Part shown: positions 47,059 to 54,689 of the stretch, piece after piece
How positions within the stretch are numbered: position 1 is the stretch's first letter
Layout of the letters: each line of letters opens with the position of its first letter
NCBI RefSeq assembly: GCF_000375585.1
Contig: NZ_AQWP01000012.1
Coordinates: 124,001-188,000, forward strand
From: Sinorhizobium meliloti 4H41
Lineage (GTDB): Bacteria > Pseudomonadota > Alphaproteobacteria > Rhizobiales > Rhizobiaceae
Direction: 5' to 3'
Length of the DNA: 64,000 nt
Translations under genes and position numbers: made by a program
Notes under the pieces: model-generated
Databases searched by the model: none
What the model saw: only the letters and a program-made list of their open reading frames with translations
What the model was told of the DNA's origin: nothing

Positions 47059-47105
47059 GTCTCCCCCCTTGTGGGGGAGATGGCCGGCAGGCCAGAGGGG
47101 GCGTC
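47059..47105. repeat. RIME-like intergenic palindromic repeat (copy A)
   Basis: CTCCCCCTTGTGGGGGAG (47061-47078) is a near-perfect hairpin followed by a second one, GGCCGGCAGGCC (47081-47092), and AGAGGGGGC. This double-palindrome layout resembles the Rhizobium-specific intergenic mosaic elements. Related copies lie near 56.6 and 63.7 kb. Confidence 0.65.
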
Positions 47106-47139
47106 TCGGGGGGCGTCCCGGCGGTCGGCAGGCGCCCGG

Positions 47140-48615
47140 TCAGATGTTGCCCATGCAGAGATATTTCATCTCGAGATAGTCCTCGAGGCCGTGGCGGGAG
47201 CCTTCCCGGCCGATGCCGGATTGCTTGATGCCGCCGAAGGGAGCGGCCTCAGAAGACATGCGGCCCGTATTGATGCCGACCATGCCGTATTCCAGAGCCT
47301 CGGCGACATGCCAGACCCGCTTGAGGTTCTCGGCGTAGAAATAGGCAGCGAGACCGTAGATCGTATCGTTCGCCTCGGCCACCACCTGCTCGGCAGTCTC
47401 GAAGCGGATGATCGGGGCGATCGGCCCGAATGTCTCTTCCTGCGCGATGCGCATGTCGTGCGAGATGCCGGTAAGCACCGTCGGTTCGAAGAAGGTGCCG
47501 GTCGTTCCGATCCGGCTGCCGCCCGAGCGCACTTGCGCTCCCTTGGCCACCGCGTCGGCCACATGCGCTTCGATCTTGTCGATCGCGTGGACGTCGATCA
47601 TCGGACCGATGGCGACGTCGGGAGCAAAACCGTCACCGACCGTGAGTTCGCGCACGCGCGTGACGAACTTGTCGGCAAACGCGTCATGCACCGCGGATTG
47701 CACATAGATGCGATTCGCCGAAACGCAGGTCTGGCCGGCATTGCGGAATTTCGCCTGGAGCGCGCCGTCCACCGCCTCGTCGATATCGGCGTCGTCGAAG
47801 ACGATGAACGGGGCGTTGCCGCCGAGCTCGAGGCTTACCTTCTTGATCTGGTCGGAGCATTGCCGCATCAGGAGCCTTCCGACCTCTGTCGATCCGGTGA
47901 AGCTGATCTTGCGAACCTTGGGATTGCTGCAGAGTTCGCGCCCGATCGGGGCGCCTTCGGAGGCGTAGAGAAGATTGAGTACGCCTTCGGGAAAGCCCGC
48001 CTTCTCGGCAAGCGCGAACATCGCGCCGGCTACCAGCGGCGTCTGTTCGGCGGGCTTCAGGACGATGGTGCAGCCGGCGGCAAGCGCCGGGGAAATCTTG
48101 CGCGCGACCATCGAAGCCGGGAAATTCCAGGGCGTGATCGTGCCGACCACGCCGACCGGCTGCTTGATCACGAGCATACGCCGATCGTTGGCGGGTGCCG
48201 GGAAGGTCTCTCCGTAGACGCGCTTGGCTTCCTCCGCGTACCATTCGACGTAGGATGCGGCGTGCAGCACTTCGCCCTTTGCCTCGCCGACGGGCTTGCC
48301 CATTTCGGCAGTCAGGATAGAGGCGAGGTCGTCGGCATGCTCGACGAGCAGGTCGTGCCAGCGGCGCAGGATGATGCTGCGATCCTTGGCCGGCTTGCCG
48401 GCCCACAGAGGCTGGGCGAGGGCGGCCGCGTCGATAGCCGCGCGTGCGTCATCGATTCCCATGTCCGGAAGCGTCGCGAGCAGTTCGCCGGTCGATGGGT
48501 TGGAAACATCGAAGGTGGGGCCGGCCGGCTGTCCGGAAGACGGCGTGACTTCGCCGAGGGAGGCTAAGACCTTCGGTCGCCGGATGAGTCTGGTGAGTGC
48601 GGGTGTCAGGGCCAT
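47140..48615 (-). CDS. gabD: Succinate-semialdehyde dehydrogenase family enzyme GabD
   Basis: Aldehyde dehydrogenase of 491 residues, closest in style to succinate-semialdehyde dehydrogenase. The NAD(P) site is FTGSTEVGRLLM near 239-250. Catalytic residues are Glu263 (LELGGNAPF) and Cys297 (NAGQTCVSA). WNFPASMVARKISPALAAGC is typical of GabD. It should oxidise succinate or glutarate semialdehyde made by the neighbouring aminotransferase. It lies 115 bases downstream of gabT on the same strand. Confidence 0.92.
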   Translation of the reverse strand: MALTPALTRLIRRPKVLASLGEVTPSSGQPAGPTFDVSNPSTGELLATLPDMGIDDARAAIDAAALAQPLWAGKPAKDRSIILRRWHDLLVEHADDLASILTAEMGKPVGEAKGEVLHAASYVEWYAEEAKRVYGETFPAPANDRRMLVIKQPVGVVGTITPWNFPASMVARKISPALAAGCTIVLKPAEQTPLVAGAMFALAEKAGFPEGVLNLLYASEGAPIGRELCSNPKVRKISFTGSTEVGRLLMRQCSDQIKKVSLELGGNAPFIVFDDADIDEAVDGALQAKFRNAGQTCVSANRIYVQSAVHDAFADKFVTRVRELTVGDGFAPDVAIGPMIDVHAIDKIEAHVADAVAKGAQVRSGGSRIGTTGTFFEPTVLTGISHDMRIAQEETFGPIAPIIRFETAEQVVAEANDTIYGLAAYFYAENLKRVWHVAEALEYGMVGINTGRMSSEAAPFGGIKQSGIGREGSRHGLEDYLEMKYLCMGNI

Positions 48616-48730
48616 GGGGCGTCCTCCCGCGATGCCTGCGGCGACCGCAGGCTTCGCTTCTATTCCTTGTGAGGGCGCGGATCGTGCGCCCCGGCATGGG
48701 CGACCGCGATAGCGGCCGGTCCGGCAGCCG

Positions 48731-49999
48731 TCAACCGCGTGCTTCGAGGATCGATGCCTCGATAATGTCGAGGGCTTCTGCGAAGACCTCGTCCTGGATC
48801 GTTATCGGCGCCAGGAAGCGGATGACATTGCCATGGACGCCGCAGGTCAGCAGGATCAGCCCCTTTTCGAGGGCAAGGAGGCGGACCTTGTTTGCGAATT
48901 CGGCGCTCGGCAGGTTCGTCCTCACGTCGTTGAATTCGACGGCGTTCATGAAGCCGGGTCCGCGGATGTCGACGATTTCCGGTGCTTTCTCGCGGATCGC
49001 CGCAAGGCGCTGCTTCAACCGGTTGCCGAGCTGGTTCGCCCGCTCGCAGAGGTTCTCCTCAACAATCACGTCGAGGACCGCATGCGCGGCGGCGATGCCG
49101 AGCGGATTGCCGCCATAGGTGCCGCCGAGGCCGCCCGGCCCGGGCGCGTCCATGATCTCGGCTCGGCCGGTGACGGCCGCAAGCGGGAAGCCGCCGGCGA
49201 GGCTCTTCGCCATCGTCGTCAGATCCGGCGCGACGCCGTGATGTTCCATGGCGAAGAGCTTGCCGGTGCGGGCAAAGCCGGTCTGCACCTCGTCGGCGAT
49301 CAGCAGGATGCCGTGCTGGTCGCAGATCTCGCGAAGCGCCTTCATGAAGGCGGTCGGGACCGGATAGAAGCCGCCTTCTCCCTGAACCGGCTCGATGATG
49401 ATCGCCGCGACACGGGCCGGATCGACATCGGCCGCGAAGAGCTTCTTCAGCGCCGAAAGCGACTGCTCGACAGTCACGCCGTGAAGCTCGATCGGGAAGG
49501 GGGCGTGAAAGACGTCTGCCGGCATCGCGCCGAAACCGACCTTGTACGGAACGACCTTGCCCGTCAGCGCCATGCCCATGAAGGTGCGGCCGTGGAAACC
49601 GCCCCCGAAGGCGACAACCGCCTGGCGGCCCGTCGCGGCGCGCGCGATCTTGACGGCGTTCTCGACGGCTTCCGCGCCGGTCGTGACGAAGATGGTCTTT
49701 TTCGCGAAGTCGCCCGGCACGATCGCGTTCAGGCGCTCCGCCAGATGCACGTAGTTTTCGTAGGGCACCACCTGGTGGCAGGTGTGGGTGAAGCGATCGA
49801 GCTGCGCCTTGACGGCAGCGATCACCTTCGGGTGGCGGTGGCCGGTATTGACCACGGCGATGCCGGCGGCAAAGTCGATGTAGCGGTTGCCTTCCTTGTC
49901 GAAGATCTCCGCGTTTTCCGCGCGCTCGGCATAGACCTGCGTGGTCATTCCGACACCGCGGGAGATGGCTGCATTCTTGCGATCTGTGAGGCTCGTCAT
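48731..49999 (-). CDS. gabT: 4-aminobutyrate aminotransferase GabT
   Basis: Class III PLP aminotransferase of 422 residues. The PLP lysine is Lys265 in TTMAKSLAGGFP, with Asp236 in LIADEVQTGFARTG. VTTGAEAVENAVKIARAATGR and GGFHGRTFMGMALTGK are hallmark GabT segments. It moves the amino group of GABA (or 5-aminovalerate) to 2-oxoglutarate, giving the semialdehyde for gabD. The ATG at 49999 matches the family start; upstream in-frame residues overlap the palindromic control region. Confidence 0.95.
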   Translation of the reverse strand: MTSLTDRKNAAISRGVGMTTQVYAERAENAEIFDKEGNRYIDFAAGIAVVNTGHRHPKVIAAVKAQLDRFTHTCHQVVPYENYVHLAERLNAIVPGDFAKKTIFVTTGAEAVENAVKIARAATGRQAVVAFGGGFHGRTFMGMALTGKVVPYKVGFGAMPADVFHAPFPIELHGVTVEQSLSALKKLFAADVDPARVAAIIIEPVQGEGGFYPVPTAFMKALREICDQHGILLIADEVQTGFARTGKLFAMEHHGVAPDLTTMAKSLAGGFPLAAVTGRAEIMDAPGPGGLGGTYGGNPLGIAAAHAVLDVIVEENLCERANQLGNRLKQRLAAIREKAPEIVDIRGPGFMNAVEFNDVRTNLPSAEFANKVRLLALEKGLILLTCGVHGNVIRFLAPITIQDEVFAEALDIIEASILEARG

Positions 50000-50027
50000 C
50001 GTTGTCGTCCTGGTCGAGAGGGAATAT

Positions 50028-50046
50028 ATTGCATTTTTTCTGCAAT
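50028..50046. promoter_or_regulatory. Palindrome 1 in the gabT/regulator divergent region
   Basis: ATTGCA (50028-50033) and TGCAAT (50041-50046) form a perfect inverted repeat with seven intervening bases, 29 bases upstream of the gabT start. The position suits a site for the divergent MerR-XRE-cupin regulator. Confidence 0.55.
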
Positions 50047-50082
50047 TTTTCTCAGGAAGAGGTACATTTTTCAGGATGGATT

Positions 50083-50097
50083 GCAAATCAAATTTGC
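50083..50097. promoter_or_regulatory. Palindrome 2 in the gabT/regulator divergent region
   Basis: GCAAAT (50083-50088) and ATTTGC (50092-50097) form a perfect inverted repeat with CAA between. It lies 36 bases beyond palindrome 1 and has a different sequence and spacing. Confidence 0.5.
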
Positions 50098-50213
50098 TGA
50101 TCGAGACAACACCCGGATTGATGGGCGCTTCTTGTGCAGCCGCCGCGCTCGCGGCTAGATAGCCGCCAGCGATCGGCGGCACGGATCCGGCACGGTGATG
50201 AGGATATGAATTG

Positions 50214-51044
50214 ATGGGCGGTATTGGCACCATTCGCTACAAGGTTGCCGAGGCGGCAAGGCTAGCGGGCGTGTCCGCCTCGACGCTCAGGCTTTGGGAA
50301 ACGCAAGGTCTCGTCGTGCCGGAGCGTTCGGTGACGGGGCATAGACAATATACAGATGCCGATCTCGCCCGGCTGAAGCGCATTTCCTGGTTCCGCTCGG
50401 AACGCGGCCTCAACCCCGCAGCGATCAGGGAGGCTCTGGAGGCTGAAAGCGCCTTTACCGAAGACGAAAATGGCTCCGCCACGCCGACCGACGACAATGG
50501 CGACCTGCAGGTCGGGCGGAAACTGCGCAGTCTGAGACATGCCGCAGGCAAGACGCTGGAGCAGGTGGCCGGCGACATCGGCATCGCCGCATCCGTGCTC
50601 TCGACCCTGGAGCGGACGTCGCAGGGCGTCTCCGTCGCCGTTCTGCACAACCTCGCCGAATATTTCGGAACCACCGTATCGAGCCTCTCCGGCGAAGGGG
50701 AGACAAGAGCGCGCGCGCTCGTGCGGGCCGGCGAATGGCGCAACTGGCCGCGCACGACACCGGGGGTGACGGTGCAGTTGCTGGCCGAAGGCAAGAACCA
50801 GATGGATTGCCATCGCTTCGTTCTGGCACCAGGCGCCTCGAGCGAGGGCGCCTACCGGCATGAGGGGGAGGAATTCGTCTACGTCCTCTCCGGACATGTG
50901 GAGTTCGTGCTGGATTCGGATCAGTTCTACGATCTCCACCCGGGCGACTCCCTTTATTTCGAGAGCCGCCGCCGCCATGCCTGGTCGAACAGGCACGACG
51001 GCGAAACCGTGTTGTTGTGGATCAACACGCCGCCGACGTTTTGA
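50214..51044 (+). CDS. Three-domain regulator: MerR HTH, XRE HTH and cupin
   Basis: Protein of 276 residues with an unusual layout. Residues 5-75 are a MerR winged helix (KVAEAARLAGVSASTLRLWE, then RQYTDADLARLKRISWFR). Residues 100-156 are an XRE/Cro-type HTH (GRKLRSLRHAAGKTLEQVAG, then IAASVLSTLERTSQGVSVAVL). Residues 190-270 are a cupin sensor (YRHEGEEFVYVLSGHVEFVLD, then LHPGDSLYFESRRRHAWSN). XRE-cupin regulators of the PuuR type commonly control polyamine and GABA genes, which suits the divergent gabT-gabD operon. The added MerR domain gives a second DNA-binding head. The ATG at 50214 is preferred over an adjacent TTG. Confidence 0.9.
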   Translation: MGGIGTIRYKVAEAARLAGVSASTLRLWETQGLVVPERSVTGHRQYTDADLARLKRISWFRSERGLNPAAIREALEAESAFTEDENGSATPTDDNGDLQVGRKLRSLRHAAGKTLEQVAGDIGIAASVLSTLERTSQGVSVAVLHNLAEYFGTTVSSLSGEGETRARALVRAGEWRNWPRTTPGVTVQLLAEGKNQMDCHRFVLAPGASSEGAYRHEGEEFVYVLSGHVEFVLDSDQFYDLHPGDSLYFESRRRHAWSNRHDGETVLLWINTPPTF

Positions 51045-51387
51045 TAGAAAACATCGGCACTTAGAGCTTGAAAATAATTTAGATGATTATGTGCTGACAG
51101 ATGTATTCCGACGTAATGAGTCGGGCCGCTGCCAACCACAACGCCTATTCAATCGCGCCGACGCTGAATATTGCGCCCAAGACACACTCCCGGCGTCTTG
51201 GGAATCGGCCGGCTATGTTGATGAAGGGCGGAACAAAGTTTGGCCCGATTCCCCCGTTCAGCCTCGAACAGTTCTTTAGCCTGCCCGACCGCTTGCTTCC
51301 ATCGCCAAGCGATCAACGAACCTGATTGCAGACGATGCACCTGTTCGCGAATGGACGGAAGAAAGCTCGAACGGAGAGGGAGTGTTG
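51045..51387. other. Intergenic region upstream of the glycan cluster
   Basis: About 340 bases with no convincing gene. The first 80 bases are AT-rich and include TTGAAAATAATTTAGATG, which may belong to a promoter for the acyltransferase operon. No repeat or RNA structure was recognised. Confidence 0.35.
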
Positions 51388-52521
51388 ATGCAGATGGTGC
51401 GCGACCAGCAGCTGGACGGCCTGAGAGCCGTAGCTGTCACAATGGTGCTCTACGCGCATTTCTTCGCAGCCGATGGATCCCCTTGGGGCCATCTCGGCGT
51501 TCGGCTGTTTTTCGTATTGAGCGGCTTCCTGATAACCCGCCTGCTGCTCGATGCGCGCGACGCTGCCCGTTTCGAGCCGGCGACGGCACTCAAATCCTTC
51601 TACGCGCGCCGCGCACTTCGCATCTTCCCCCCTTACTTCGCCGTCCTCGCCGCCGTTTTTTTTCTTGATCTGGAACGATCGAAGGAGGTCATGGCGTGGC
51701 ACGCCCTCTATCTGTCCAATTTCTGGTACGCGCTGCAGAACGAATGGACGCCGTGGGTTCTCTGTCATACGTGGAGCCTGAGCATCGAGGAGCAGTTCTA
51801 CCTCATATGGCCACTGATCGTGCTGCTCGTGCCGCGCCGGTCGGTTGCCGGGGTTTGCATCGGCGTAATCGTTTGCTCGCTCGCCTACCGCTTTTACTGG
51901 CCGCTCACCGGTACTCCATCACTCGCGCGGGACCTTTTGCCGCCGGCGTCGATGGATGCGCTGGCCGTGGGCGCGCTGCTCGCCGCCCGCCCATCCTGGC
52001 GAGTTGGTTGGCCGGCATGGGCAAAACTGAGCTGGATGCCGCTTTCGCTCGCTTCGCTCGTCCTCGTGTGGTCGAAGCCGGTCGCCATGACACCGGTCGT
52101 CGCGTGGTTCGCCTGGATTGGCCTGGAGGTCGTCCCGCTCCTGCCGCTCGCCATGCTGGTCGGCGGCTGTTCGAAGGGGATCGGCGGGCTTGCCGGTCGG
52201 CTCGTCGCGCTTTCGCCTTTGGCGGCGCTCGGCCGGATCAGCTATGGCGTCTATCTTTTCCACGCGGTCGTGCTGGCCCTGGTCGTTCAAGCGCAGCCTT
52301 TCATCCCGGTCAATGTCTCGGATCAGGGGGCAGGGCGGTTCGTCGTTGCAAGTTCCCTGACCCTGATGCTCGCCTCGGTTTCCTGGCTGTTCTTCGAAAA
52401 GCCGCTCAACGGGCTGAAGCGGCACTTTCCCTATATTCGTTCCGACGGCGGAGCCGGGGCGGCAGTCGCTATCCCTGGCGCCAGTCGTGACGAAGCCCTG
52501 CAGCCCCAGAACCTTCGATAA
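51388..52521 (+). CDS. Membrane O-acyltransferase (acyltransferase 3, ExoZ/OafA-like)
   Basis: Acyltransferase-3 protein of 377 residues with about ten hydrophobic segments. The N-terminal QLDGLRAVAVTMVLYAHFF holds the conserved catalytic His, and GVRLFFVLSGFLITRLLLD and HTWSLSIEEQFYLIWPLIVLL are diagnostic. Members add acetyl or other acyl groups to surface glycans from the cytoplasmic side. The ATG at 51388 has GAGGGAG eight bases ahead. It opens a run with two glycosyltransferases and an ABC exporter, so it likely decorates the glycan they make. It is related in fold, not in sequence detail, to ExoH. Confidence 0.92.
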   Translation: MQMVRDQQLDGLRAVAVTMVLYAHFFAADGSPWGHLGVRLFFVLSGFLITRLLLDARDAARFEPATALKSFYARRALRIFPPYFAVLAAVFFLDLERSKEVMAWHALYLSNFWYALQNEWTPWVLCHTWSLSIEEQFYLIWPLIVLLVPRRSVAGVCIGVIVCSLAYRFYWPLTGTPSLARDLLPPASMDALAVGALLAARPSWRVGWPAWAKLSWMPLSLASLVLVWSKPVAMTPVVAWFAWIGLEVVPLLPLAMLVGGCSKGIGGLAGRLVALSPLAALGRISYGVYLFHAVVLALVVQAQPFIPVNVSDQGAGRFVVASSLTLMLASVSWLFFEKPLNGLKRHFPYIRSDGGAGAAVAIPGASRDEALQPQNLR

Positions 52522-52537
52522 GCTCACGAGCCGAACC

Positions 52538-53641
52538 ATGCCGACGCCCCTCGTCTCCATCGTCCTGCCTGTCTACAATGCGGAGCCGTACATCGCCGCA
52601 GCTATCGAGAGCGTGTTGCGCCAGGACTACGAGCGTCTGGAGGTAATCGCGATCGACGACGGGTCGACGGATCGGTCGCGGGACATTCTCGAACGCTATC
52701 GCAAGAGCGATTCTCGCGTTTCCATCATTTCCCGCGAGAACCGCGGCCTCATAGCGACACTGAATGAAGGCCTCGCGCTTGCAAAGGGCGAGCTTGTCGC
52801 GCGAATGGATGCCGACGACATCGCCTATCCGTCGCGCCTGTCGCGGCAGGTCGCATTGTTTTCCGCGGAGCCCCGGCTCGCCCTTTCCGGCACGGGCATC
52901 GACATGCTGATCGGCAATCGGATCATCCGCGGCAAGCCCAATCCCATATACCGCCCGGGAAGCCTGCGAATCCTGTCGATGTTCTTCACCATCTTCATGC
53001 ATTCGACCGTTGTCTATAATCGTAACGTCATCCCGGAAGAGATGCTCCGCTACGACCCGAACTATGTGCATGCGGAAGATTTCGATCTCTTCAGGCGGAT
53101 CGCGGATCGTTTCCCAGTCCACATGATCGACGAGGCGCTGGTCGCCTATCGCATCCATGAGGATAGCGTCACCAGCAAGCACAAGCGGCAGATGCGCCGG
53201 ACCCATTTGACCATTGTCGCCGAGAACCTGGCGCGGAATGACCTTCTCGAAGAATCCGCAGCCCTCGAAGCAATCGGCGCCGCGGTGACGAGCGAGACGG
53301 TGGCACGTCTTGCCGACTGGGTCCTGGCGCTAGAGGGTGAGATTTCGGCCCAGCCGGGCGAGGTTCGGCGTGCCCATGAGGACGGCGCCCTTTGCTTCTT
53401 CTACTTCCTCTACCAGCTCATTGCCGACGAGGAGCAGCCGCGACTGACCCATGAGTTCCTGACGCGGACCGGGAAATGGGGCCTCATCCGCCGCCGCGAG
53501 CGATACGGGCTGCTTGCGGCCGCTCGCGCACCCTGGTGCAGCCGGATTTCGCTCGCCGCGAGCAAGCGGGTGGATCGGCTCGCGCGCCACCTGCAGTCGG
53601 TGCCCGCCGCGAGCGTGCTTTCCGGACATGGCTGGACCTGA
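52538..53641 (+). CDS. Family 2 glycosyltransferase
   Basis: GT2 transferase of 367 residues. The N-terminal VSIVLPVYNAEPYIAAAIES, IAIDDGSTDRS at about 37-47 and metal-site MDADD at 90-94 are clear. AEDFDLFRRIADRFPVHMIDEALVAYRIHEDSVTS is the usual acceptor-side region. The C-terminal third has no clear domain. The ATG at 52538 starts at the family position and lies 16 bases after the acyltransferase stop. Donor and acceptor cannot be read from sequence. Confidence 0.92.
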   Translation: MPTPLVSIVLPVYNAEPYIAAAIESVLRQDYERLEVIAIDDGSTDRSRDILERYRKSDSRVSIISRENRGLIATLNEGLALAKGELVARMDADDIAYPSRLSRQVALFSAEPRLALSGTGIDMLIGNRIIRGKPNPIYRPGSLRILSMFFTIFMHSTVVYNRNVIPEEMLRYDPNYVHAEDFDLFRRIADRFPVHMIDEALVAYRIHEDSVTSKHKRQMRRTHLTIVAENLARNDLLEESAALEAIGAAVTSETVARLADWVLALEGEISAQPGEVRRAHEDGALCFFYFLYQLIADEEQPRLTHEFLTRTGKWGLIRRRERYGLLAAARAPWCSRISLAASKRVDRLARHLQSVPAASVLSGHGWT

Positions 53642-53642
53642 C

Positions 53643-54680
53643 ATGGCCGTCGAACAGCCTGCAAAAGCGCAGAAACATCCAAGAGCACAGGCTGCTCGGC
53701 ACTCGGTGGCCGCTTCATTGCTCGAAGCGTCGGAGCCGTTCGTCAGCTTCATCGTCTGCACGCGCAACCGCGTCCGGGCGCTTGGCGCCTCGATCCGATC
53801 GATCGAGGCCGCATGCCATGCCCATGCGGCGAACAGGAGCGAACTCGTCGTCGTCGACAACGGCTCCACGGACGGCACCCCGGAAGAACTCGCACGCATG
53901 GCAGCAGCCTCGACAATGCCGATCACGCTCGCCACCGAGCCTCGCCCGGGTCTCGCCGCGGCACGCAATACAGGGATGGCGCGCGCGCGGGGCCGGATTC
54001 TCGTCTTCATCGACGACGACTGCGAGGTGGACAGGAACTATCTCGCCGACCTCCAACGGCACTACGCCAGTGGCGATGCGCGGGTCATCCGCGGAGGACG
54101 CGTGGAACTCGGCGATCCTGCCGACCTGCCGTTCACCATCAAGCGGTCGAAAGTCGCGGCACGTCTGACCCGCGACGTCCACCCCGGTGGCTTCGTGCTC
54201 GGCTGCAACATGACCATGCATCGCGACGTCGCGGCACGCATCGGTCCTTTCGACGAGCGCTTCGGCGCAGGCGCGCCGCTGAAGGCCGCGGAAGATACGG
54301 ATTACCTGGTCCGGGCATTTCGGCTCGGCATTCCGGTCGAATACGTGCCGGACATGGTAGTCCATCATCATCACGGCCGCCGCCTTCGTGCGGCGATCGA
54401 AGAACTGCATCGTAATTACAGCCTCGGCAATGGCGGGCTCTGTCTGAAGCACCTGCTCGGCGCGCCCTGGCTCCTCAAGCATTTCGGCTGGACCGTCAGG
54501 TCCGCATGCGGCGAAGTTTTCGGAGGCGCCCGCTTCGACCCGAAGCTGCAACTGTCGCATTGGCCGATCGTTTCGATGAACATTGTCGGCGCCGCGCGCT
54601 TCGCGCGGATCGCTATGGCAAACGCGGCGCAGCCGACCGAACGGCGCCAGCCCGAACAAGCAGCACCGAAGCTCAGGTGA
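53643..54680 (+). CDS. Family 2 glycosyltransferase
   Basis: GT2 transferase of 345 residues, distinct from its neighbour. FVSFIVCTRNRVRALGASIRS, VVDNGSTDGTP near 70-80 and the metal-site FIDDDCEVD near 122-130 are visible, with AAEDTDYLVRAFRLGIPVEYVPDMVVHHHHG as the catalytic-side segment. About 30 extra, mostly polar residues precede the fold. It starts one base after the previous stop and ends nine bases before the ABC transporter gene, so all four genes form one operon. Confidence 0.92.
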   Translation: MAVEQPAKAQKHPRAQAARHSVAASLLEASEPFVSFIVCTRNRVRALGASIRSIEAACHAHAANRSELVVVDNGSTDGTPEELARMAAASTMPITLATEPRPGLAAARNTGMARARGRILVFIDDDCEVDRNYLADLQRHYASGDARVIRGGRVELGDPADLPFTIKRSKVAARLTRDVHPGGFVLGCNMTMHRDVAARIGPFDERFGAGAPLKAAEDTDYLVRAFRLGIPVEYVPDMVVHHHHGRRLRAAIEELHRNYSLGNGGLCLKHLLGAPWLLKHFGWTVRSACGEVFGGARFDPKLQLSHWPIVSMNIVGAARFARIAMANAAQPTERRQPEQAAPKLR

Positions 54681-54689
54681 GGACCGCAA

